Positions 1-6,193 of a DNA stretch of 6,209 nt are shown piece after piece. The translations under genes were made by a program, and so were the position numbers. Positions within the stretch are counted from its first letter, which is position 1, and the number at the start of each line of letters is the position of its first letter. The stretch is taken from contig JANWZF010000304.1 in NCBI GenBank assembly GCA_025054905.1, positions 1 to 6,209 on the forward strand. Direction: 5' to 3'. Under the pieces are notes generated by a model. That model did not search any database. It saw only the letters and a program-made list of their open reading frames with translations, and was not told the DNA's origin. This DNA is from Tepidimonas sp. (GTDB lineage Bacteria > Pseudomonadota > Gammaproteobacteria > Burkholderiales > Burkholderiaceae_C).

Positions 1-914
1 AGCGCACCGGTGAGGCGGCCAAGCAGATCCGCCAGCTCATCACCGAATCGCGCGAGCGCGTCTTGGCCGGCGACGCCCGCACCGCCGAAGCCAACGAGCG
101 CATGGAGGCGGTACGCGAGGCGGTCGAACGCGTGGCGCGCATGTTCGAAGACGTGCACCACTCCGCGCGCGAGCAGACGCAGGGGGTGGCGCAGATTGCT
201 GAGGCGATCGCCAACCTGGATTCGATCACGCAGCAAAACGCCGCGATGGTGGAGCAGCTGGCGGCGGCCGCGGTGTCGCTGGACGAACAGGTGCAGACCG
301 TTCATGGCACCATCCGGGTGTTCCGTTTGACGCCACAGGATGTTTTGCTGGTCAAGGAAGATGCCACGGCGTTGCGCCGGGCCATGTCGGCTGTCAAAAC
401 CGATCCCGACCAGCTGGACTTCGATGGGGCGATCAAGGCGCACCAGCAGTGGCGCATCAAGCTGCGCAACGCGATCCTCAAGGACGAAAAGCTCGACGTG
501 GCCACGATCCGGCGCGACGATTGCTGCGTGCTGGGCAAGTGGATTTATGGGGCGGGCGGCAGGCAGTATGGCAACCTGCCGCTGTTTTCGGCGCTGGTGG
601 AGCAGCACAAGACCTTCCACCGCGAATGCGCCCAGGTGGCCGAGCTGGTCAATGCCGGCAAGAAGGACGACGCCAACCGGCTGCTGATGGGCGAATCGCC
701 CTTCATCCGGGCCGGCCGTGCGGTGGTCGATACCTTGCAAAAGCTCAAGGCCGCGGTCAGCGGGGCGGTCAAATCCGCGCAGCTGCAGCAGGCACGGGCA
801 CCCGCGGCGGCGCCTGCCACCCCACCCAAGGCGCTGCCGGCGGCGCGTCCTGCCGCGGCCGCCGCGCGCGCGCCTGCGACGGCCGCCGCCGACGGCGAGT
901 GGGAGACGTTCTGA
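1..914 (+). CDS. Methyl-accepting chemotaxis protein, 3' part, with C-terminal CZB zinc-binding domain and CheR-docking tail
   Basis: This is the C-terminal end of a chemoreceptor that controls the CheA kinase; 303 codons are visible (first full codon at base 3) and the N-terminus lies outside the window. Numbering from that codon, residues 1-110 are the descending helix of the signalling domain, with the typical stretches TGEAAKQIRQLI, GVAQIAEAI and QQNAAMVEQLAAAA, the last being a likely methylation helix. Residues about 135-230 form a CZB (chemoreceptor zinc-binding) domain. Its expected ligands are all present: His147 in HQQW, Cys175 in CVLGKW, and His202 and His206 in HKTFH. Residues about 261-298 are an Ala/Pro-rich flexible linker, and the protein ends in EWETF, close to the NWETF pentapeptide that binds CheR and CheB. 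Known CZB receptors respond to zinc, or to hypochlorous acid through the zinc-bound cysteine (H. pylori TlpD); the signal here is not known. Whether the receptor is membrane-bound or cytoplasmic cannot be seen. Confidence 0.95.
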   Translation, partial: RTGEAAKQIRQLITESRERVLAGDARTAEANERMEAVREAVERVARMFEDVHHSAREQTQGVAQIAEAIANLDSITQQNAAMVEQLAAAAVSLDEQVQTVHGTIRVFRLTPQDVLLVKEDATALRRAMSAVKTDPDQLDFDGAIKAHQQWRIKLRNAILKDEKLDVATIRRDDCCVLGKWIYGAGGRQYGNLPLFSALVEQHKTFHRECAQVAELVNAGKKDDANRLLMGESPFIRAGRAVVDTLQKLKAAVSGAVKSAQLQQARAPAAAPATPPKALPAARPAAAAARAPATAAADGEWETF

Positions 915-919
915 CCGGG

Positions 920-934
920 CGGCAGCGTCTGCCG
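920..934. terminator. Short GC hairpin between convergent genes, possible bidirectional terminator
   Basis: The 22-base gap between the chemoreceptor stop and the aminotransferase stop contains a perfect 6-bp stem, CGGCAG / CTGCCG, around a 3-base loop CGT. It lies exactly between two converging genes, where a shared terminator is expected. Neither strand has a run of T after the stem, so it is not a standard intrinsic terminator, and short GC hairpins arise easily by chance in DNA of this composition. Confidence 0.3.
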
Positions 935-936
935 GC

Positions 937-2160
937 TCAGCCGAGCAACCAGCGCCGCAGCCGCTGCAGCGCTTCGTCCAGGTCGGCGTCGGCCGTGGCC
1001 ACCGAAAAGCGCACGCAGCGCCCACCATCGGCCTGGCCAAAATCGGTGCTCGGGGTGGCCACGACGCGCACCTCGTGCATCATCTGGCGCACGAAGGCCA
1101 TGCTGTCGGCGGCACCTACGCGTGCCATCGGCTCGCCTGCGTCGGCCCAGACGTAAAACGCCCCGTCCGGGGCGACGGGCACGGCAAAGCCCAGTGCCTG
1201 CAGTCCGGCGGCAAAGCGCTGCGCCCGCTGCGCGTACACGGCGCGGCGCTGCTCGCATGCGGCCAGCGTGGCGGGTTCAAAGCACGCCAGCGCCGCGTGC
1301 TGGGCCACGGCGCTGGCGCAGATGGCGTGGTTTTGCGCCAGCCGCTCCACCGGTTCCACCAGCGCCGTCGGCAGCACCAGCCAGCCTAGCCGCCAGCCGG
1401 TCATGCCCCAGTATTTGGAAAAGCTGTTGACGCTGATGACATCCTCACCCAGCGCCAGCGCGGGCTGCGCAGCGTGTGCGTCGAAGGTCAAGCCCAGGTA
1501 GATTTCGTCCACCACGAGGGCCCCCCCGCGGCGGCGCACCGCCTGCAGCGCCGCGTGCAGTGCCGCAGGCGCGATCGCGGTGCCGGTCGGGTTGGACGGG
1601 CTGGCCAGCATCACGCCGCGCGTGCGCGCGCCCCAGGCGGCTTCGATCTGCCCGGCGCTGGGCTGGTAGCGCGTGGCGGCCGTGGTCGGCAGCAGCGTGG
1701 CCTGCACACCCAGGCTGGTCAGGATCTGGCGGTTGCACGGGTAGCACGGGTCGGGCAGCAGCACTTCGTCGCCGACGTCAAACAGCGCCAGGCTGGCCAG
1801 CTGCAGCGCGGCCGAGGCACCGGCGGTCACGGCGATGCGCCGCGGCTCCACCGCCAGCCCCCAGCGCTGGCGGTACCAGTCGGCGATGGCCGCGCGCAGC
1901 GGCTCGATGCCCAGGGCCGGGGTGTAGGCGGTGCGCCCTGCGCGCAGCACCTGCTCGGCGGCGGCGCGCACCGCTTCGGGGGCGCCGACGTCGGGCTCGC
2001 CGATGTTGAGCTTCAGCAGCCGTGGCGCCCCGGGCGCCGGGTCGCGCGCCAGCGCGGCGGCTTCCTCGGCCACCTGCATCACCCAAAAGGGCGCCACGGC
2101 CTGCGCGCGCTGGCTGGGGCGGGGCCCGCGCCGGGCCAGGGTCGTGTCCGGGATCGTCAT
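937..2160 (-). CDS. PLP-dependent aminotransferase, class I/II (fold type I)
   Basis: This is a 407-residue enzyme of the aspartate aminotransferase superfamily, which moves amino groups between amino acids and 2-oxo acids in the cytoplasm using pyridoxal phosphate. Visible motifs, in order: NIGEPD (52-57), AYTPALGIEPLR (78-89), the cofactor-binding TAGAS segment (112-116), SPSNPTG (187-193) with Asn190, VVDEIY (216-221) with Asp218 and Tyr221, and SFSKYWGMTGWRLGW (246-260). In the last motif Lys249 is the expected Schiff-base lysine and Arg257 the phosphate-binding arginine. Arg384 in RCVRFSVA is the likely substrate-carboxylate arginine. All key residues are intact, so it should be active, but the sequence does not reveal the substrate. 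The start at 2160 is chosen because its ATG overlaps the mnmE stop (ATGA). An in-frame ATG at 2172 would add four residues; neither start has a clear Shine-Dalgarno sequence, which fits translational coupling to mnmE. It is the last gene of the cluster visible before the convergent chemoreceptor. Confidence 0.93.
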   Translation of the reverse strand: MTIPDTTLARRGPRPSQRAQAVAPFWVMQVAEEAAALARDPAPGAPRLLKLNIGEPDVGAPEAVRAAAEQVLRAGRTAYTPALGIEPLRAAIADWYRQRWGLAVEPRRIAVTAGASAALQLASLALFDVGDEVLLPDPCYPCNRQILTSLGVQATLLPTTAATRYQPSAGQIEAAWGARTRGVMLASPSNPTGTAIAPAALHAALQAVRRRGGALVVDEIYLGLTFDAHAAQPALALGEDVISVNSFSKYWGMTGWRLGWLVLPTALVEPVERLAQNHAICASAVAQHAALACFEPATLAACEQRRAVYAQRAQRFAAGLQALGFAVPVAPDGAFYVWADAGEPMARVGAADSMAFVRQMMHEVRVVATPSTDFGQADGGRCVRFSVATADADLDEALQRLRRWLLG

Positions 2161-3581
2161 TTGCCGATGCAAAAACGCGTAAAGATGGCGCCCAGCAGAT
2201 CCTCGGCGCCGAACGTGCCGGTGATGCGGCCCAGCGCCTCCTGCGCCAGGCGCAATTCCTCGGCCAGCAGCTCCAAGGCCGGCTGGGGTTGGCTCCAGTG
2301 CTCGGCGGCGGCCTGCAGGTGCGTGCGCACCTGCTGCAGCGCCTGTACGTGCCGCTGGCGCGCGCTGTAGAGGCCCTCGGCAGTGGCGGCCTCAAACCCC
2401 ACCTCCTGCAGCAGGCGCTGGCGCAGCAGCTCCAGCCCCGCGCCGCTGCGCGCCGACAGGCGCATGCCGCCGTCGTCGTGCACCCCGGGGGGCAGTCCCA
2501 CGGCGTCGCATTTGTTCCACACCGGCAGCACCGGCACGCGGGGGGGCAGGCGCTGGTGCAGCTGCGCGGCGATGGCAGCGTCGCCGGCGCGGTAGGCCGG
2601 ATCGGCCGCGCGCGTCAAATCGTGCACGAACAGCACCGCATCGGCCTGCTCGATGCGGTGCCAGGCGCGCTCGATACCCAGGCGCTCGACCTCATCGACC
2701 TGCGCCCCCTCACGCAGCCCGGCGGTGTCGATCACGTGCAGCGGCACGCCCTCAACCTGGATCGCCTGCTGCAGCACATCGCGCGTGGTGCCCGCAATCG
2801 GCGTCACGATGGCCACTTCGGCCTGGGCCAGCGCGTTGAGCAGCGAGCTCTTGCCGGCGTTGGGCTGGCCGGCGATGACCACCTGCAGGCCTTCGCGCAG
2901 CAGCGCGCCCTGGCGGGTGCGGGCCAGCACCGCATCGAGCCGCTGCTGCAGCGCCTGGAGCTGGCCAGCGACGTCGGCGCGTTGCAGGGTGTCGATGTCT
3001 TCTTCAGGGAAGTCCAGCGTGGCTTCCACCAGCAGGCGCAGCTGTACCAGCGCCTCGTGCAGCGCCTGCACCGCCTGCGAAAACGCCCCGGCCAGCGAGC
3101 GCGCGGCGCTGCGCACGGCGGCTTCGGTGCTGGCGTCGATCAGGTCGGCCACTGCCTCGGCCTGCGCCAGGTCGAGCTTGCCGTTCAGAAAGGCGCGTTC
3201 GGTGAATTCGCCCGGCTGCGCCAGCCGCAAACCCGGCAGGCGTGCCCGTCCGCTGCGCGGGTCGATCTCGGCGGCGGCCTGCAGGCAGCGCTGCACCAGC
3301 AGTTGCAGCAGCACCGGCCCGCCGTGCGCCTGCAGCTCCAGCACGTCTTCGCCGGTGTAGGAGTGCGGCGCCGGAAACCACAGCGCGATGCCGTGGTCCA
3401 GCGCCGTGCCATCGGCCGCCCGCAGCGGCCCGTAGTGCGCGTGCCGGGGCTTGAGCGCGCGGCCCAGCAGCGGTTCGTGCAGGGCGGCCAGACCGCGGCC
3501 GCTCAGGCGCACGATGCCCACCGCGCCGCGACCCGGCGCCGTGGCCACGGCCACGATCGGCTCATCATGGCGCGGCAGCAT
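2157..3581 (-). CDS. mnmE: tRNA uridine-5-carboxymethylaminomethyl(34) synthesis GTPase MnmE
   Basis: MnmE (TrmE), 474 residues, works with MnmG to add the carboxymethylaminomethyl group at C5 of wobble uridine 34 in certain tRNAs, using a tetrahydrofolate one-carbon unit. Residues 1 to about 130 are the folate-binding domain (opening PIVAVATAPGRGAVGIVRLSG, HSYTGEDVLEL at 73-83). A helical domain follows, including GEFTERAFLNGKLDL (124-138). An inserted G domain carries every GTPase motif: P-loop GQPNAGKS (238-245), GTTRD (264-268), DTAG (285-288), NKCD (356-359) and SARSG (376-380). The C-terminus is FCIGK, with the essential cysteine at 471. The protein is about 20 residues longer than the E. 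coli form, partly from an insert near residues 102-114. The start is supported by an AAGGGGG Shine-Dalgarno sequence five bases upstream. It lies 10 bases after yidC, and its stop overlaps the aminotransferase start. Confidence 0.98.
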   Translation of the reverse strand: MLPRHDEPIVAVATAPGRGAVGIVRLSGRGLAALHEPLLGRALKPRHAHYGPLRAADGTALDHGIALWFPAPHSYTGEDVLELQAHGGPVLLQLLVQRCLQAAAEIDPRSGRARLPGLRLAQPGEFTERAFLNGKLDLAQAEAVADLIDASTEAAVRSAARSLAGAFSQAVQALHEALVQLRLLVEATLDFPEEDIDTLQRADVAGQLQALQQRLDAVLARTRQGALLREGLQVVIAGQPNAGKSSLLNALAQAEVAIVTPIAGTTRDVLQQAIQVEGVPLHVIDTAGLREGAQVDEVERLGIERAWHRIEQADAVLFVHDLTRAADPAYRAGDAAIAAQLHQRLPPRVPVLPVWNKCDAVGLPPGVHDDGGMRLSARSGAGLELLRQRLLQEVGFEAATAEGLYSARQRHVQALQQVRTHLQAAAEHWSQPQPALELLAEELRLAQEALGRITGTFGAEDLLGAIFTRFCIGK

Positions 3582-3586
3582 CGCGG

Positions 3587-3593
3587 CCCCCTT
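3587..3593 (-). promoter_or_regulatory. Ribosome binding site of mnmE, overlapping the yidC stop codon
   Basis: On the minus strand the sequence AAGGGGG lies five bases before the mnmE ATG and differs by one base from the ideal AAGGAGG. Its two A residues are the last two bases of the yidC TAA stop, so ribosomes ending yidC finish directly on this site. It is the best Shine-Dalgarno match in the cluster and fixes the mnmE start. Confidence 0.75.
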
Positions 3594-5295
3594 ACTTGAA
3601 CGAGGGCAGGTTGAACTTCAGCGGTACCCCCATCGAGTGGTTGATGTAGGCCTGCTGGGCAATCGTCAGCACGTTGTTGACGATCCAGTACAGCACCAGC
3701 CCGGCGGGGAAGAAGAAAAACATCACGCTGAAGATCAGCGGCATCAGCCACATCATCTTGGCCTGCAGCGGATCGGGCGGCAGGGGGTTGAGCGCGGTCT
3801 GCACGATGGTGGTCAGCGTCATCACCAGCGGCAGCACGTAATAGGGGTCGGGCGAGGACAGGTCCTCGATCCAGCCGATCCAGGGGGCGTTGCGCATTTC
3901 CACGCTGGCCAGCAGCACCCAGTACAAGGCGATGAACACCGGGATCTGGATCAGGATCGGCAGACAGCCGCCCAGCGGATTGACCTTTTCCTCGCGGTAC
4001 AGGCGCATCATTTCCTGCTGCATCAGCTGCGGCTTGTCCTTGAGGCGCTCGCGCATTTCCATGATGCGCGGGTTGATCGCCTTCATCTTGGCCATGCTGC
4101 GGTAAGCGCTGGCGTTGAGCCAGTAAAACGCCGCCTTGATCAGCACCACCAGCAGCACGATGGCCCAGCCCCAGTTGCCCACCAGGCCGTGGATTTTTTC
4201 CAGCAGCCAGTACAGCGGCTTGGCCAGGATGGTCAGCCAGCCGTAGTCCTTGACCAGCTCCAGCCCTGGGGCCAGCTGTTCCAGCACTTTTTCTTCCTGC
4301 GGGCCGATCACCAGGCGGGCGCGGCTGCTCTGCGTGGCGCCGGCAGCCACCTCCAGCACGGGGCCGATCTGGCCGACCGCGTACAGGTTGTCCACGCGGC
4401 GCACGTAGTTCTCGCGCTCCAGCCCTTCGGGCAGCAGCCAGGCGCTAAAAAAATAATGCTGCACCATGGCCACGTAGCCGTCCTGGGCCTGGCGCTGGAT
4501 CGCGACCTTGCCCTTGTCGATGTCGGCAAACTCGACCTTCTGGTATTTGCCTGCGCTGCTGTAGACCGCCGGTCCGGTGAAGGTGGAATAAAACGGCGTT
4601 TCGCTGCCCGCTTTCAGGCCGTCGCGCAGCAGCTGCTGGTACGGCCGCACGCGCACCGGGGTGGCCGCGGTGTTGATCACCTCGTGCTGCACGTCCAGCA
4701 CGTAGCTGCCGCGCTGCAGACCGATGCGCTTGCGCAGCACCACGCCGTCCACCGGCTCCGATTCAAAGACGAGCTCCAGCTGCGTCTGCCCATCGGCCAG
4801 CTGCAACGCGGTGCTCCCGGCGGGGGCGACCAGGCGCATCGGCGTCTTGTGCGTCGGGGCCGCCCGACCTTCGCCGATCAGGCCGGACTGCGCCACGTAC
4901 AGCCGCTGTCCATCGTCGGTCAGCAGCGTCAGCGGCGTGAACGACTGGCGCAGGGCCTTGCCGGTTTCGGTGGCGTGCTTGAGCAGCCGCGCCTGGGCGA
5001 TCGTGGCCCCCTCGCTGTCGATCACCAGCTCCAGCACATCGGTGCGCACGGTGGTGCGCTGGCGCGGCACGGGCGTGCTGGGGGCGGCCGGTACGCTGGC
5101 CGCCGATGCGGCCGCCGGCTGCGGCACCGCGGCGGCGGAGGGCTGGCCTGGCGCAGCGGCTGGCGCGGTGGCCTTCGGCGGGGTGGAGGGGAAGAACGTG
5201 GCCGGCTGCCCGTGGTGCACCTGCCAGCGGTCCCACAGCAGGATCAGGGAAAAACCGAAGATCACCCACAGGATGGAGCGGCGGATGTCGTTCAT
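3592..5295 (-). CDS. yidC: Membrane protein insertase YidC (Oxa1/Alb3 family)
   Basis: YidC, 567 residues, inserts and folds inner-membrane proteins, alone or with the Sec translocon. The start MNDIRRSILWVIFGFSLILLW provides the first membrane segment (about 6-22). An Ala/Pro-rich linker (about 31-80) leads to the periplasmic P1 domain (about 82-345). The insertase core follows: YGWLTILAKPLYWLLEKIHG (351-370), TM2 (about 371-393), a cytoplasmic helical hairpin with SMAKMKAINPRI and EEKVNPLGGCLP, TM3 (about 442-465), TM4 (about 485-503), and the last two segments (about 515-549) including FFFFPAGLVLYWIVNN. The groove position that is Arg366 in E. coli aligns with Lys387. The length matches Gram-negative YidC. 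An upstream in-frame ATG at 5388 is rejected, because the ATG at 5295 overlaps the yidD stop as ATGA and begins the canonical N-terminus. The bases before it are pyrimidine-rich with no Shine-Dalgarno sequence, so translation probably depends on coupling to yidD. Confidence 0.98.
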   Translation of the reverse strand: MNDIRRSILWVIFGFSLILLWDRWQVHHGQPATFFPSTPPKATAPAAAPGQPSAAAVPQPAAASAASVPAAPSTPVPRQRTTVRTDVLELVIDSEGATIAQARLLKHATETGKALRQSFTPLTLLTDDGQRLYVAQSGLIGEGRAAPTHKTPMRLVAPAGSTALQLADGQTQLELVFESEPVDGVVLRKRIGLQRGSYVLDVQHEVINTAATPVRVRPYQQLLRDGLKAGSETPFYSTFTGPAVYSSAGKYQKVEFADIDKGKVAIQRQAQDGYVAMVQHYFFSAWLLPEGLERENYVRRVDNLYAVGQIGPVLEVAAGATQSSRARLVIGPQEEKVLEQLAPGLELVKDYGWLTILAKPLYWLLEKIHGLVGNWGWAIVLLVVLIKAAFYWLNASAYRSMAKMKAINPRIMEMRERLKDKPQLMQQEMMRLYREEKVNPLGGCLPILIQIPVFIALYWVLLASVEMRNAPWIGWIEDLSSPDPYYVLPLVMTLTTIVQTALNPLPPDPLQAKMMWLMPLIFSVMFFFFPAGLVLYWIVNNVLTIAQQAYINHSMGVPLKFNLPSFK

Positions 5296-5600
5296 GACGT
5301 CGTTGGGGGATCGGAAGAGGGAGAGGGCGCCTGCCACCGGAACAGGCGCGGGAGGTGGGCCGGCACCGGGTCGTGCCCGCCTGCGCACCAGGGATGGCAG
5401 CGCACGATGCGCCGCGCCGCCAGATAGCTGCCGCCCAGCGCCCCGTGTTGCTGCAGGGCCTGCAACGCGTAGGCCGAGCAGGTGGGCTCAAAACGGCACG
5501 CCGAGCCCAGCCAGGGGCTCAGCAGCAGGCGGTAGGCTTGCACCAGGGCGATCAACAGCCGTTGCGGCCACCGCCGCCACGCCGAGGTCAGCCCTGTCAT
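5292..5600 (-). CDS. yidD: Membrane protein insertion efficiency factor YidD
   Basis: YidD (DUF37/haemolytic family) is a small protein at the inner face of the cytoplasmic membrane that helps YidC-dependent insertion. It has 102 residues. An amphipathic N-terminal helix (about 11-30, WPQRLLIALVQAYRLLLSPW) is followed by the family signature CRFEPTCSAYA (35-45), an HG..GGS.LA..RI stretch (52-65) and CHPW.AGG.DPVP (68-80). The conserved cysteines 35, 41 and 68 are present, and Cys72 is an additional one. The tail after DPVP is rich in Pro and Ser and makes it somewhat longer than the 85-residue E. coli protein. The start ATG overlaps the rnpA stop (ATGA), and the stop overlaps the yidC start in the same way. 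A G-rich stretch (GGGGGA, five bases upstream) may act as a weak ribosome binding site. Confidence 0.97.
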   Translation of the reverse strand: MTGLTSAWRRWPQRLLIALVQAYRLLLSPWLGSACRFEPTCSAYALQALQQHGALGGSYLAARRIVRCHPWCAGGHDPVPAHLPRLFRWQAPSPSSDPPTTS

Positions 5601-6031
5601 GGGCGTCCCCCGGTGGCCAGCCGCTGAGGCAGGCGCTGGCCGAGCAGCTGCAGCAGTTCGGCGCGCACGGCGCGGCGCAGCGCGGCAGAGGCGGCGCTGG
5701 GAAACTCGCTCGTCGGCCAGCCGCGCTTCAGGCGCAGCACCCATGCCCCGGGGGGCAGCCCCAGCTCGGCAGCCACGGCCCGCGCCTGGCGCTTGATCAG
5801 GTTGCGCGTGACGGCACGCCGCGCCCAGCGGCGCGGCACGACCAAACCGAGCCATGGGCCGGGGGAGCCGAACAGCGCCGACGGCGCCTGACCCACGGAC
5901 CCCAGCAGCCCGTGTACGGCAAAGTGGCCCGACTGCACCATCGGGGGGGTGGCCAGCACCGCCTCGAACTGCGCTTTGCGGCGCAGCGGCTGCACGACTC
6001 GGGCAGGCGAGGCAGCCGGCACGCAAGCCAC
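5597..6031 (-). CDS. rnpA: Ribonuclease P protein component RnpA (C5)
   Basis: RnpA is the protein subunit of RNase P; it binds the catalytic RNA and the 5' leader of precursor tRNAs. From the GTG at 6031 the frame encodes 144 residues. The family core is clear: LRRKAQFEAVL near the N-terminus (16-26), GLVVPRRWARRAV (62-74), and the signature RNLIKRQAR (76-84), matching the RNxxKRxxR motif of the RNA-binding helix, followed by basic helices. The start is uncertain. GTG at 6031 leaves 17 bases after rpmH, GTG at 6022 is possible, and GTG at 5995 would give MQPLRRKAQF, the length and beginning usual in related bacteria (132 residues). None has a Shine-Dalgarno sequence and the frame has no ATG before the core. 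The weak GTG start fits the low level of RnpA relative to L34. The stop overlaps the yidD start by ATGA. Confidence 0.93.
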   Translation of the reverse strand: MACVPAASPARVVQPLRRKAQFEAVLATPPMVQSGHFAVHGLLGSVGQAPSALFGSPGPWLGLVVPRRWARRAVTRNLIKRQARAVAAELGLPPGAWVLRLKRGWPTSEFPSAASAALRRAVRAELLQLLGQRLPQRLATGGRP

Positions 6032-6035
6032 CGCG

Positions 6036-6047
6036 GCAGCGCGCTGC
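6036..6047. repeat. Perfect 12-bp palindrome between rpmH and rnpA
   Basis: GCAGCGCGCTGC equals its own reverse complement and lies in the gap between the rpmH stop and the first possible rnpA start. In the transcript it can form only a 4-bp stem with a CGCG loop, with no following U run, so it is a weak hairpin. It could reduce readthrough from rpmH into rnpA or protect the rpmH mRNA end, but chance is a real alternative in DNA this GC-rich. Confidence 0.4.
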
Positions 6048-6048
6048 G

Positions 6049-6183
6049 TCAGACGGCCAGGCGCTTGCGGCCCTTGGCGCGGCGGGCGTTGATGACCTTG
6101 CGGCCCCCGCGGGTCTTCATGCGCACGAGAAAACCGTGCGTGCGGGCGCGGCGGACTTTGGAGGGCTGGTAAGTGCGCTTCAT
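6049..6183 (-). CDS. rpmH: 50S ribosomal protein L34
   Basis: L34 is a very small, very basic protein of the large ribosomal subunit. The frame encodes 44 residues, exactly the usual bacterial length, starting MKRTYQPSKVRRARTHGF and continuing through LVRMKTRGGRKVINARR to AKGRKRLAV. This matches the family along its whole length, so the call is secure despite the small size. It is the first gene of the minus-strand cluster and is followed by rnpA, the almost universal bacterial arrangement. No promoter is visible because only 26 bases remain upstream in the window. Confidence 0.99.
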   Translation of the reverse strand: MKRTYQPSKVRRARTHGFLVRMKTRGGRKVINARRAKGRKRLAV

Positions 6184-6188
6184 GGCGA

Positions 6189-6193
6189 TCCGT
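6189..6193 (-). promoter_or_regulatory. Possible weak ribosome binding site of rpmH
   Basis: On the minus strand ACGGA lies five bases before the rpmH ATG. It shares only the GGA core with the ideal Shine-Dalgarno sequence, but its spacing is right and nothing better lies in the 26 bases upstream. Confidence 0.35.

Noticed and set aside
780..900. GC-rich low-complexity stretch considered as a repeat element
   Set aside because: It encodes the Ala/Pro linker of the chemoreceptor, and no regular repeat unit is visible.
1474..2370. 298-codon plus-strand frame opposite the aminotransferase and the end of mnmE
   Set aside because: It crosses the boundary of two clear minus-strand genes and shows no domain, so it is best explained by the low frequency of stop codons.
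2022..3599. 525-codon open frame on the plus strand opposite mnmE
   Set aside because: It is antisense to an intact mnmE, biased to Arg, Gln and Ala, and has no family resemblance; it is a shadow frame.
5296..5388. 31-residue N-terminal extension of YidC from the ATG at 5388
   Set aside because: The extension lies within yidD and would place a Pro/Arg-rich stretch before the membrane anchor. The ATG at 5295 gives the canonical MNDIRR start.
3451..5427. 658-codon open frame on the plus strand opposite yidC
   Set aside because: It is the complement of a certain yidC gene. Its translation is full of His, Gln, Arg and Ala with no recognisable domain, as expected of a shadow frame in GC-rich DNA.
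5292..6026. 244-codon minus-strand frame that could be read as a longer YidD with an N-terminal extension
   Set aside because: The extension overlaps the clear rnpA gene in another frame and is low-complexity Ala/Arg/Gly. The YidD start at 5600, overlapping the rnpA stop, is far more likely.
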